Shown here piece after piece: positions 43,310-51,283 of a stretch of DNA of 64,000 bases. The first letter of the stretch is position 1; every line of letters begins with the position of its first letter. Location of the stretch: contig JAJFUS010000035.1 in the NCBI GenBank assembly GCA_021372295.1, positions 1-64,000 of the forward strand, written 5' to 3'. Source of the stretch: a bacterium. GTDB taxonomy: Bacteria; Armatimonadota; UBA5829. The translations under genes and the position numbers were made by a program. The notes under the pieces were generated by a model. That model was not told the origin of the DNA and ran no database searches. It worked only from the letters and a program-made list of their open reading frames with translations.

Positions 43310-44274
43310 GCCGCCCCACCTTTACCTTTCGCCGCATATTTCAGCCAAAGCTGCGCCACAATCTGGAATATCGCGGTAATCAAGAACAGCACCAGACCCA
43401 ATTCGATGAGCGCGCTCAAGTATATAGGCTCGGACGCCTCGGTGAACTCGTTGGCGAGGGTTGAGGCTATCGTATTGCCGCTGGCGAAAAGTGATGTCGC
43501 GAGTTTGTGGTCGTTACCGATCACGAATGTGACTGCCATCGTCTCACCTATTGCCCGGCCAAGCCCCAGGAATATCGCGCCGACCATCCCGCGCAGGCCA
43601 TAAGGCATCGAGACATCTTTGGTGACTTCCCATGTGGTTGCGCCGAGGCCGTAAGCCGATTCTTTCATCACCGGCGGGACCATCTGCAACACGTCGCGCA
43701 TCACGGACGATATGAACGGCAAAATCATCAGCGCAAGTATCATGCCCGCCGTGAGCATTCCGATTCCCATCGGTGGCCCCTGAAACAGCGGGCTTGCGCC
43801 CAGATACTTACCCAGCCACGGCTGGACGTGATCTGCCATAAACGGCGCGAACACGAAAAGCCCCCACATGCCGTATATGATACTCGGGATTGCAGCCAAC
43901 AGCTCGATTGCAGTCCCGAAGAACCCGCTCAATCTCTTGGGTGCCAATTCGACAAGAAACAGCGCTACAACCAGGCTCATCGGGGTCGCAATGATCAGAG
44001 CGATGAGCGTGGAGACCACTGTCCCGTATATGCTGCTCAGTGCGCCGAACTCGCCCGTTACGGGGTTCCATACGGTGGACGTCAGGAACCCCGGCCCGAA
44101 TTTGTGGATCGCCATCTGCGAGTTTCGCCACAGCTCGAATATTATCCCGACCGCAAGCAGCAGAAGCGTGGCCGCGCATGCGGCAGCGATGCTCCTGAAC
44201 AGCTTATTGGCCGTTCGTTTGCGCGGCGGCGCAGGTTCTATATTAGGTCTTGTTATGTCTATGTCTATAGCCAT
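43306..44274 (-). CDS. pstC: phosphate ABC transporter permease PstC
   Basis: 322 residues, six TM helices. KFGPGFLTSTVWNPVTGEFGALSSIYGT (in two parts) and the EAA loop MKESAYGLGATTWEVTKDVSMP identify PstC. It pairs with PstA in the membrane and starts 20 bases after pstS. Confidence 0.96.
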   Translation of the reverse strand: MAIDIDITRPNIEPAPPRKRTANKLFRSIAAACAATLLLLAVGIIFELWRNSQMAIHKFGPGFLTSTVWNPVTGEFGALSSIYGTVVSTLIALIIATPMSLVVALFLVELAPKRLSGFFGTAIELLAAIPSIIYGMWGLFVFAPFMADHVQPWLGKYLGASPLFQGPPMGIGMLTAGMILALMILPFISSVMRDVLQMVPPVMKESAYGLGATTWEVTKDVSMPYGLRGMVGAIFLGLGRAIGETMAVTFVIGNDHKLATSLFASGNTIASTLANEFTEASEPIYLSALIELGLVLFLITAIFQIVAQLWLKYAAKGKGGAA

Positions 44275-44294
44275 GGTTAGTCAGATCAAGGTTC

Positions 44295-45362
44295 TCACTC
44301 AGAGATTTCGGTTTGCCACTTGTCCCGAACCATCTTTATGACGTTCTCCGGCATCGGGACGTAAGCCAGTTTCGTGGCCATATCACCGCCGTGCTGATAG
44401 CTCCAGCCGAAGAACCCGAGCATTGCGTCGGTGATCTTCTTGTCCTTTTGCTTCTTGTGGACGATGATGTACGATGCGCCGGTGATCGGCCAACTGTCTT
44501 CACCAGGCTGATTCGTCAGCACGACATAGTAGCCCGGCGCGTTCGCCCAATCGGCATTTGCGGCGGCTGCCTGGAATGTTTCGGTGGACGGCGCGACACA
44601 CTTTCCGGCCTTGTTTTTGAGCTTGACGAACGTCATCTTGCTCTGAAGAGCATAAGCATACTCGACGTATCCGATCGATCCCTGCAGCCTCTGCACATAA
44701 GCCGCCACTCCCTCGTTGCCCTTGCCTCTCACGCCGACAGGCCAGTTTACAGCCTTGCCGAAACCGATTTTGTCATGCCAGGGCTTTGAGACTTTGTCGA
44801 GGTAGTTAGTGAATATCCAGCTTGTGCCGGAACCGTCGGCTCGGCTGACGACTGTGATATCCTTGTTCGGAAGCATGAGCTTGGGATTATCTTTCGCGAT
44901 CAACGGATCGTTCCATTTTTTGATCTTGCCGAGGTATATGCTGGAAATCGTCTCAGGTGAGAGGCACAGCGCGCCCGGCTTAACGCCCTCGATATTGACC
45001 ACGGGCACAACTCCGCCCATAATCATCGGAAACTGGGTAAGACCGGCCTTATCGAGTTCGTCGGCGGTCAGAGGAGCGTCAGACGCGCCAAAATCGACTG
45101 TCCCAGCTTTGATCTGCTGCACGCCTCCGCCCGATCCTATGGACTGATAATTGATCTTGACGCCCGTTACCTGGTTATACTTGTCCGCCCAAACGGCGTA
45201 GACAGGATAAGGGAACGTCGCGCCGGCGCCGTTTATCGTCACGCTCGATTTTGGCTTGGGCTCGCCCTTCATCGAGACCGGCTCTGTGCTCTTGCCACAT
45301 CCTCCGATCATGACCGATGTCAGCGCCGCGCATAAAACGACTTGCAAAGTGTTTCGGTTCAT
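44295..45362 (-). CDS. pstS: phosphate-binding lipoprotein PstS
   Basis: 355 residues from ATG 45362, with AAAGGG 9 bases upstream; GTG 45371 sits on that site. Lipobox MIGGC at about 21-25 predicts a membrane-anchored lipoprotein. INGAGATFPYPVYAVWADKYN, INYQSIGSGGGVQQIKAGTVDFGASDAPL in parts, and VSRADGSGTSWIFTNYL are the phosphate-site motifs. It delivers phosphate to PstCA. It heads the pst operon, 97 bases after phoR, and expression is expected to depend on PhoB. Confidence 0.96.
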   Translation of the reverse strand: MNRNTLQVVLCAALTSVMIGGCGKSTEPVSMKGEPKPKSSVTINGAGATFPYPVYAVWADKYNQVTGVKINYQSIGSGGGVQQIKAGTVDFGASDAPLTADELDKAGLTQFPMIMGGVVPVVNIEGVKPGALCLSPETISSIYLGKIKKWNDPLIAKDNPKLMLPNKDITVVSRADGSGTSWIFTNYLDKVSKPWHDKIGFGKAVNWPVGVRGKGNEGVAAYVQRLQGSIGYVEYAYALQSKMTFVKLKNKAGKCVAPSTETFQAAAANADWANAPGYYVVLTNQPGEDSWPITGASYIIVHKKQKDKKITDAMLGFFGWSYQHGGDMATKLAYVPMPENVIKMVRDKWQTEISE

Positions 45363-45387
45363 TCCAATCACCCTTTCTAGTTAGAAT

Positions 45388-45407
45388 ATCTCTTCCTAGA
45401 TAGAGAT
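45388..45407 (-). promoter_or_regulatory. inverted repeat in front of pstS
   Basis: ATCTCT (45388-45393) and AGAGAT (45402-45407) enclose 8 bases, about 26 bases upstream of the pstS start. It could be a leader hairpin or part of a regulator site. A classical Pho box was not recognised here. Confidence 0.35.
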
Positions 45408-45459
45408 TACTGCCCGATTATTAAGATTGTGCAAGGACGCTGTCAGTATTGCGCAAACT

Positions 45460-47232
45460 TTAGCCCTCCGGCAGAATTATCGAGAATGTACTGCCCTTTC
45501 CGGGGCTGGTTTCAACCTCGGTTCTGCCGTGATGAGCCTGCACGATGTGCTTCACAATTGCCAGACCAAGCCCCGTTCCGCCCATTTTTCGGCTCCTGGC
45601 CTTATCGACACGGTAAAACCGCTCGAACAGCCTCGGGATATGTTCCGGCTCGATCCCTGCGCCGGTGTCGATCACCCTTATCGCGATTTCACGATCCGGC
45701 AGGCGCTCTGCCTTGACCATAACGCTCCCGCCGGGGCTGTATTTCACTGCATTATCGACCAGATTCGTCACGGCCTGCTCCAAAAGAGGCGCATTGATGA
45801 CGGCAGCAATGTCGCCGTCGCACTCGATTGCGACGCTGACGTTCTGCTCCACAGCCTTCGGCTGAACATTTGCCACAGCGGCATTCAAGATGCCTCTGAT
45901 GTGCCCCGATACCATCTCGATGCCGCGCGTGCCTGCCTGCTGTTCGATCCGGGATAGCGCGAGCAGGTCATCGATAATGGCGTCGAGTCTCTCGGCCTGC
46001 CTTGCGACAATCTCCAGAAAATCACGCGCTTTTTCTGGATCGTTGATTGCGCCCTCGCGAAGTGTCTCGACAAACCCCTTGATCGACGTAATTGGCGTCT
46101 TCAACTCGTGCGAAACGTTCGCCACGAAATCCTTGCGCATGTTCTCAAGGTTTCGCGTCTGGGTGATGTCGTTCAAGACGACCAGTACGCCTATTTTCTT
46201 TTCGTCCAAGCCCACGAGCGCGGTTCCCATGGCCTGCATGAGAGTTTCGGCGGGAGTGCGAAACACAATTTCGTCGGTTGTGGGAGCTTGGCTGATATGA
46301 GTCTTCTCGAAAAAGCGCTGCAGGTCTGGATTGCGCACGGCCTCTTGAATGGTCTTGCCCTTCACGGATTCCAGCTTGACTCCCAGCAGTCGCTCGGCCG
46401 TCGGGTTGAGAATGAGCATGCGGTCGTCGTTATCAATCGCGATGACTGCCTCCTTCATGCTCGAAAGGATGGCCTGCCGCTCGCCTGACTGCTGAGTTAT
46501 GGTGCGAAGCTGAGTATCCAACTGCGACGCCATGCCGTTGAGAGTCTCAGCGAGGCTGGCGAACTCATCCGTGTCTGAGAGTGGAGCGCGCGTGCGGAAG
46601 TCACCGTCGGCGAAACGTCCGGCCGCTTCTTTAATCTTTTGAAGAGGATTGCTTATCCGTCTGACCGCGAGCAGGCTGGCAAGAACCGCAAACGCCGCAA
46701 TGAGCAGCGCGCCGATAAATATGTGATGATAAGTGGCTAAAGGAGCCGAATCGAGCGCGGTCGCAGGCTGCGCGGTTCTCAGTACCGCGACTACGCGGCC
46801 ATCGTGCTTAATGGGAATCGCCAGATAGACCATCGTAAAGCGAAGGGTCGGGCTGACGCGCCTCGCCCTGCCCACTTCACCGGCAAGCGCGCGACGAAAC
46901 TCTGGGCGGTCGGAATGATTCTCCATCTTTCTCGGGTTGGTCTGGGAATCCGCGATCACGTTTCCGGTCGGCGAAATGATAGTGACCCGAGCCTGGGACA
47001 TATCGGCCAGGCTCCTCACCGTGGCGGCGAGTGTTTTGTCGCTGGGGTTCAGTCGAGCACCCTCTATGTCCTTGCCGACGAGCCTTGTCCTGACCTCTAG
47101 ATCGGCCTCGACCTGAGAATAATAGAACTCCTTGAGCGCGCTGGACGCAAATACCGCGAAGATCAGCACGGAGATCACGGTGATTGCAAAATATATCGGA
47201 AAGAGCTGCCATACGAGCGGTTTTCGACGCAT
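45460..47232 (-). CDS. phoR: phosphate sensor histidine kinase
   Basis: 590 residues. TM helix at 8-30, an extracytoplasmic sensor of about 130 residues, a second TM near 170-190, HAMP (RRISNPLQKIKEAAGRFADGDF), PAS (ILSSMKEAVIAIDNDDRMLILNPTAERLLG in parts), H-box FVANVSHELKTPITSI and ATPase motifs NLVDNAVKYSPGG, DTGAGI, GGTGLGLAIVKH. It phosphorylates PhoB when phosphate is low. It starts 4 bases after phoB, so both are co-translated. The larger periplasmic domain is like PhoR of Gram-positive or deep-branching lineages rather than E. coli. Confidence 0.93.
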   Translation of the reverse strand: MRRKPLVWQLFPIYFAITVISVLIFAVFASSALKEFYYSQVEADLEVRTRLVGKDIEGARLNPSDKTLAATVRSLADMSQARVTIISPTGNVIADSQTNPRKMENHSDRPEFRRALAGEVGRARRVSPTLRFTMVYLAIPIKHDGRVVAVLRTAQPATALDSAPLATYHHIFIGALLIAAFAVLASLLAVRRISNPLQKIKEAAGRFADGDFRTRAPLSDTDEFASLAETLNGMASQLDTQLRTITQQSGERQAILSSMKEAVIAIDNDDRMLILNPTAERLLGVKLESVKGKTIQEAVRNPDLQRFFEKTHISQAPTTDEIVFRTPAETLMQAMGTALVGLDEKKIGVLVVLNDITQTRNLENMRKDFVANVSHELKTPITSIKGFVETLREGAINDPEKARDFLEIVARQAERLDAIIDDLLALSRIEQQAGTRGIEMVSGHIRGILNAAVANVQPKAVEQNVSVAIECDGDIAAVINAPLLEQAVTNLVDNAVKYSPGGSVMVKAERLPDREIAIRVIDTGAGIEPEHIPRLFERFYRVDKARSRKMGGTGLGLAIVKHIVQAHHGRTEVETSPGKGSTFSIILPEG

Positions 47233-47236
47233 GAAT

Positions 47237-47923
47237 CTACTCCTTGAACCTGTAGCCGACTCCTCGCACGGTATCTATATTTGCGCCCGCGTCCCCCAGT
47301 TTTCTGCGCAGCGAGACAATATGCACGTCCACCGAACGGTCGGTCACTTCAGAGTCCTCCCCTCTGGAGCACTCGACGATCTGATAACGAGTAAATACCC
47401 ATCCGGGCCTTCGAGCCAGCGCATGGAGTATGCGAAATTCGGTAAGAGTGAGGTCTATGGGCTGATCGTCCACCTCTACGCGATGCCTGTGTGGGTCGAT
47501 GCGAATGCCATGGATCGTGATGACATCCGACTCGCTCGCGGGCTGGGTCTTGTCTCTGCGGAGAACGGCCTTGACTCGCGCAACAAGGACTCTGGGGCTG
47601 AAAGGTTTTGTGATGTAATCGTCCGCGCCGAGTTCCAGGCCGGTCACTATATCGGCCTCTTCGCCCTTTGCGGTCAGCATTACGATGGGAATCGTCCGGG
47701 TGGATGGGTCGGAACGAAGGATTCTGCACACATCCAGACCATCGACCCCCGGCAGCATCAGGTCGAGCAAAATCAAGTCGGGCGAGCCAGATCTGGCCTC
47801 GATAAGCGCCTGTTCGCCCGAGTTGACCGTGCCAACTCGATAGCCCTCTTTGGCGAGGTTATAATCTACGAGCTTGAGGATGTCCTCTTCGTCATCGACA
47901 ACGAGTATTTTCTCTTTAGCCAT
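47237..47923 (-). CDS. phoB: phosphate response regulator, OmpR/PhoB family
   Basis: 228 residues from ATG 47923, which has GAAGGAG upstream; the longer ORF from 47944 lacks one. The receiver domain shows VVDDEEDILKLVDYNLAKEG, phospho-acceptor D54 in LLDLMLPGVDG and K107. The C-terminal winged helix is of OmpR type (VDLTLTEFRILHALARRPGWVFTRYQIVE, in two parts, then TVRGVGYRFKE). It activates pst genes when phosphorylated by PhoR. It is the first gene of phoB-phoR and lies directly ahead of pst. Confidence 0.94.
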   Translation of the reverse strand: MAKEKILVVDDEEDILKLVDYNLAKEGYRVGTVNSGEQALIEARSGSPDLILLDLMLPGVDGLDVCRILRSDPSTRTIPIVMLTAKGEEADIVTGLELGADDYITKPFSPRVLVARVKAVLRRDKTQPASESDVITIHGIRIDPHRHRVEVDDQPIDLTLTEFRILHALARRPGWVFTRYQIVECSRGEDSEVTDRSVDVHIVSLRRKLGDAGANIDTVRGVGYRFKE

Positions 47924-48012
47924 AGAAACTCCTTCACGACACAAGTATATGCAATCACATTAATGTTAGGATTGTGTGAGTTTACATTAAGGAATATTCT
48001 ATGGCTTTCAGG

Positions 48013-48444
48013 CTAATAGTCGACCAGCGCGCAGGTCAGAACGCCCCGGCAGACGAGATCGCCCTCAACGCGCGATTCGGCCTTGATCTTCCATATACCG
48101 CGCCTGCCTGAGAGAAGCTCGACCTTGGTGACGACAGTGTCGCCCGGAATAGCGTTGCGCTTGAAACGGACATCGTCTATAGCGGCGAAATACGCCAGCT
48201 TGCCTTTAGCCTCCGGTTTGACCATCAGAAGATAGCATCCGACCTGAGCCATGTGCTCCACCAACAGAGCGCCGGGAAATATCGCCTGACCGGGAAGATG
48301 ACCCTGGAGAATCTTTTCGTTTGCGGTTATGTTTTTGATGCCGGTGCACGCCGTGCCTTCCTCATTGACCTCAATGATCCGGTCTATAAGCAAAAATGGG
48401 TAACGGTGCGGAATTGTGTCTCGTATTTGTTCGATATCTATCAT
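48013..48444 (-). CDS. fabZ: 3-hydroxyacyl-ACP dehydratase
   Basis: 143 residues. IPHRYPFLLIDRI, GHLPGQAIFPGALLVEHMAQ with H49 and E63 as catalytic pair, and RFKRNAIPGD are the FabZ signatures of the hot-dog fold. It dehydrates 3-hydroxyacyl-ACP in the fatty-acid cycle. The pocket reads GHLPG-FPGALLVEHM rather than GHFPG-MPGVLIVEAM, a mild variation. The gene stands alone, without lpxA or other fab genes, so a lipid A link is not suggested. Confidence 0.93.
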   Translation of the reverse strand: MIDIEQIRDTIPHRYPFLLIDRIIEVNEEGTACTGIKNITANEKILQGHLPGQAIFPGALLVEHMAQVGCYLLMVKPEAKGKLAYFAAIDDVRFKRNAIPGDTVVTKVELLSGRRGIWKIKAESRVEGDLVCRGVLTCALVDY

Positions 48445-48478
48445 TATGACCTCGGTTGTAGGTTAAGTTGCAGAGCAA

Positions 48479-48859
48479 TTAACTGCCCATATATTCGTAA
48501 AGTTCTTGCTCAAGCAGGTATGTGTCGTTCTGGATGCGCTTTAAAATCTCGGCATGCTCATCGAGATATTGAAAGCCCTCGGAGCCCACATCCATAGACA
48601 TCATCGCCGATTCCGCCTTGGCTGAACGTTCGGCCTGATCGTCAGGTATAAACCCGGCAAGTTTGGGATAAAAGTGCCTGAGCTGGTGATATGTGTCCGA
48701 ACCCTCGGGCACTTCCTTAAGATACAGCTTGATCGCTTCCTTAATCATTTCTTTGTCGCAGGGCAACCGTGATTCGGGTATACCCGCGACAATCGCTTCA
48801 GTCTCGGCAAGCGCCTTTGCGTATCGCTGGATAATCTCTTTGGCTGTTTCTTTGTCCAT
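48479..48859 (-). CDS. hypothetical helical protein
   Basis: 126 residues from ATG 48859; upstream residues to 48934 are Cys/Ile-rich and non-protein-like. Almost entirely helical and acidic: KETAKEIIQRYAKALAETEA, CDKEMIKEAIKLYLKEVPEGSD, RIQNDTYLLEQELYEYMGS. No domain is recognised. It is 34 bases upstream of fabZ on the same strand, so it may be co-transcribed with it. Confidence 0.6.
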   Translation of the reverse strand: MDKETAKEIIQRYAKALAETEAIVAGIPESRLPCDKEMIKEAIKLYLKEVPEGSDTYHQLRHFYPKLAGFIPDDQAERSAKAESAMMSMDVGSEGFQYLDEHAEILKRIQNDTYLLEQELYEYMGS

Positions 48860-49055
48860 GATGATACTCTTGTTTCTGCCAATAATTATGGTATAGCAGA
48901 TTATACTGCACCCAGCAGTTTGTAGCAATAGCAAATAACCTCAAAAATGGGGTTTCATTATTGGACAGTTTATGCAATAATAATACACTCGGCTGGAACC
49001 TGACTGCCAGGCCAGACGTCAATAACTATACAATCGTGGAAGGGAGGCGATTATA

Positions 49056-49319
49056 ATGACAGATGATAATGTCGAGATGATCGAAACTCCCGAAACCTGC
49101 GACGTGACAACCGAATACGACAACCGGATTGAAGACGATTTCGAGACCGAACCCGAGGAAGTAGAGCAAGAGGACATTGAGTCCGGCGGCAAGAGGGAAG
49201 AGATCGAGCAGCAGTTTGCCCGGTATGAGCGGAACTACAGGTCTCGCAGGATAAGGGAGTTAACGCTTGCCCCCATCAAGCGAAAGAGGGGCAGACCATC
49301 AAACAAAATGGCAGCGTGA
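49056..49319 (+). CDS. small protein with acidic N-terminus and AT-hook-like basic tail
   Basis: 87 residues from ATG 49056, after GGAAGGGAGGCG. Residues 1-50 are highly acidic (DFETEPEEVEQEDIESGG). Residues 51-70 are Arg-rich and helical (QQFARYERNYRSRRIREL). The tail KRKRGRPSNK matches the AT-hook core GRP flanked by basic residues, which binds the minor groove of AT-rich DNA. A small nucleoid-associated or DNA-binding factor is plausible; no family is recognised. It is followed by a strong bidirectional terminator. Confidence 0.65.
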   Translation: MTDDNVEMIETPETCDVTTEYDNRIEDDFETEPEEVEQEDIESGGKREEIEQQFARYERNYRSRRIRELTLAPIKRKRGRPSNKMAA

Positions 49320-49325
49320 CCCATT

Positions 49326-49361
49326 AAAAACGAGTCGGATATATGTCCGGCTCGTTTTTTT
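49326..49361. terminator. bidirectional intrinsic terminator
   Basis: AACGAGTCGGA (49329-49339) pairs with TCCGGCTCGTT (49346-49356) with one G-T, has an A-run on the left and seven Ts on the right. It ends both convergent genes. Confidence 0.88.
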
Positions 49362-49364
49362 CAA

Positions 49365-50402
49365 TTATCCGCTTTTGAGCAGCCTGCGAAGCCTATATGC
49401 GTCCTTCTGGCGGACGACGATCTCATCAAGGGTCAAAAACCGGTTCCGCCTGGAATCGAAGCGCGACACTTCCAGTACTTCGTCGAGCAGATGGCTCTTT
49501 GGAGTGCCTGCAAAGAACTGATTTCTGCGCTGATAATCCCGCCAGCCAAGTCTGCCTTTAACATAAAGCATCGCGGCAAGCATCTGCGCCAGTTCGCTCC
49601 GGCTCTTGGACTCCAGTTCCTCGCGAGTGAATATGTGCTCGGAGAGGTATTCGTATTCAGGCTTATATGGCGGCTCGTCATGAAACGCCTCGGCAAGAAG
49701 AGTAGCTGCGCGCCAGTTGAGAATGGTCTTGCGCCCGTTGGCCGTGTAGAAGATCTTGATTTCGGCGTCGTATACTTCGGTCTCTATGCCTTCGGTCGTC
49801 AGAACCTTGAACTTCTTCAGCGTGCGATACAACCTCGGCTGGCCCGGCTTGGAATCGGCGTTCTCGATGCCCGCGATATCAGACGGCTCCACACTGATTA
49901 TCTTGGCATAGTGATTGTGTACCGGCTCGCTTTCCTTGCGCAGGTCTCCGCGCAGCCGGACGTAATCAGCTGCCGAAACGGGCAGGTTGACGCCCTCCTC
50001 AGACGCTCGCAGAGCCTGGTTTTCTCTATGCATCAGGTCTCTGAGAGTGGAACTGAGCATTCTGGCGCGATCTGGACTGATAAGCGCCTTCGCGATCATT
50101 TCGGCCAACGCTCTGTCTTCCGATCTCCGCTCGGCAACCTTATGACCGGTCTTCTTCCAGTATCGACCTACAGCCGTGGCGAACTTGATATGGTCTTCAT
50201 CCACCTTGATGGTCTCCTGGTTGCGCACATTTCGCAAAGTATAGACCCAGTGCGGCTCAGGTGTAGGGGCTATGTCGACATCAAGCACTTCCCCGACAGT
50301 TCTGTCGGAGCCGTGATGGCCGTAGCTTTGTTTTGGAAGCTTAGGTTCGGTGTGTCTATAGACGACGAGCCGTCCTATGCTATACTTGTAATCATCAAGC
50401 AT
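49365..50402 (-). CDS. uncharacterised protein with an N-terminal beta-barrel-like domain
   Basis: 345 residues from ATG 50402, with AGAGAGGG upstream and a promoter (TTGACG 50447-50452, TATAAT 50425-50430) just before. The extra 63 upstream residues of the longer ORF would lie before the promoter. The N-terminal about 75 residues (YSIGRLVVYRHTEPKL, GEVLDVDIAP, WVYTLRNVRNQETIKVDEDHI) look like a small SH3/Tudor-type barrel. The rest is helical and basic with LLAEAFHDEPPYKPEYEYL. No family is recognised. The opposite-strand ORF at 49491-50528 is rejected for lack of promoter, ribosome site and plausible composition. Confidence 0.7.
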   Translation of the reverse strand: MLDDYKYSIGRLVVYRHTEPKLPKQSYGHHGSDRTVGEVLDVDIAPTPEPHWVYTLRNVRNQETIKVDEDHIKFATAVGRYWKKTGHKVAERRSEDRALAEMIAKALISPDRARMLSSTLRDLMHRENQALRASEEGVNLPVSAADYVRLRGDLRKESEPVHNHYAKIISVEPSDIAGIENADSKPGQPRLYRTLKKFKVLTTEGIETEVYDAEIKIFYTANGRKTILNWRAATLLAEAFHDEPPYKPEYEYLSEHIFTREELESKSRSELAQMLAAMLYVKGRLGWRDYQRRNQFFAGTPKSHLLDEVLEVSRFDSRRNRFLTLDEIVVRQKDAYRLRRLLKSG

Positions 50403-50424
50403 GTTCGTGGCCCTCTCTGTTTCT

Positions 50425-50452
50425 ATTATACTCCAAAGGCGTCCCACGTCAA
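50425..50452 (-). promoter_or_regulatory. promoter of the 345-residue unknown gene
   Basis: On the minus strand: TTGACG (50447-50452), 16-base spacer, TATAAT (50425-50430). Confidence 0.6.
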
Positions 50453-50568
50453 CGGTATTTGCGCATTGCGTGAAACAAAAGTTTGCAGGGTGAGCACCTA
50501 TAAAGTTTCTACATTGCTTTGCCGATAATATATAATGATTCGTGTAGCCTTTTCGGGAGGTGATGCCG

Positions 50569-50859
50569 GTGGTACCAGACGCGCTGAACATAGTGTCGTC
50601 GCTGGCAAAGTCGACTGAAGTCGACAGGTCGCCCGGCGCTACTCAAAGAGCCAGTGATGTTAGTCAGGAGCAAATAGCCGGAGAAGAAGCTGCGGCCCTC
50701 TCGCAAAAAAGGACCGACGCTATGGAACAGCTTCGCCGGGACAAGATCAGACAGGATCGTGAACGCCGCCGGCATGAGCTTGAGCGGCACGGCATTGACT
50801 CGTCTGACGATGAACCCGACCAGGAAGACGGCGAATCACATTTGGACGTGGTGGCATAG
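50569..50859 (+). CDS. small hydrophilic hypothetical protein
   Basis: 96 residues from GTG 50569 (8 bases after GGGAGG); the ATG at 50563 is only 2 bases from that site, so either start is possible. The N-terminus PDALNIVSSLAKSTEVDRS is followed by a long charged helix (RTDAMEQLRRDKIRQDRERRR) and an acidic tail. No domain is recognised. It is followed by a membrane-anchored gene 6 bases later, which suggests a two-gene unit. Confidence 0.6.
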   Translation: MVPDALNIVSSLAKSTEVDRSPGATQRASDVSQEQIAGEEAAALSQKRTDAMEQLRRDKIRQDRERRRHELERHGIDSSDDEPDQEDGESHLDVVA

Positions 50860-50865
50860 AAATCT

Positions 50866-51234
50866 ATGGACACATTTTTTTCTATTTTAGTGGTAATAGG
50901 TATCTGTTACGGCGCATATAGAGGATTGAAATGGATGCTTCGAGCCGGTCAGGTTCAGACGCGCAAGGATCCTCCTCTTTCTCCTGCCGACCTCAAGATA
51001 TTGGAAGAGAGCGCGGCGAGGCTCATGGCTGACCTCAGAGCGGTTACGGACGAGTGCGTCGCGCGAATTGAATGCGCATGTGCTGACGCCGAACGCAGGA
51101 TGTGCTCGATTGAGCCAAAGAGCATTCTGGTGAGTGATGTGTCGGTCGAACAGGATGATCATCCAAGCGAGACAAATCTCACTAACGGCGAGATCGAACT
51201 GCTCAAGGGCCTTAAAGCTATCGGAATGGAATAA
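50866..51234 (+). CDS. membrane-anchored coiled-coil hypothetical protein
   Basis: 122 residues: one TM helix at 3-24 (FFSILVVIGICYGAYRGLKW), then a helical stretch DLKILEESAARLMADLRAVTD and CVARIECACADAERRMCSIE with four cysteines, and an acidic tail. Short, anchored, with a predicted coiled coil. Function unknown; probably acts with the upstream 96-residue protein. Confidence 0.6.
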   Translation: MDTFFSILVVIGICYGAYRGLKWMLRAGQVQTRKDPPLSPADLKILEESAARLMADLRAVTDECVARIECACADAERRMCSIEPKSILVSDVSVEQDDHPSETNLTNGEIELLKGLKAIGME

Positions 51235-51240
51235 CGTATT

Positions 51241-51275
51241 AATCACGGCAGATGCATTGAGCACCTGCCGTGATT
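51241..51275. terminator. 11-bp perfect hairpin between convergent genes
   Basis: AATCACGGCAG (51241-51251) and CTGCCGTGATT (51265-51275) with inner TGC/GCA. A short T-stretch follows on the plus strand. Confidence 0.75.
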
Positions 51276-51283
51276 TGCATTAC

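Noticed and set aside
45378..45459. Classical Pho box in front of pstS
   Set aside because: No CTGTCAT-like direct repeats were found; only a 6-base inverted repeat is visible.
49491..50528. 345-codon plus-strand ORF opposite the unknown gene at 49365
   Set aside because: No ribosome site or promoter; the minus-strand frame has promoter, ribosome site and protein-like composition.
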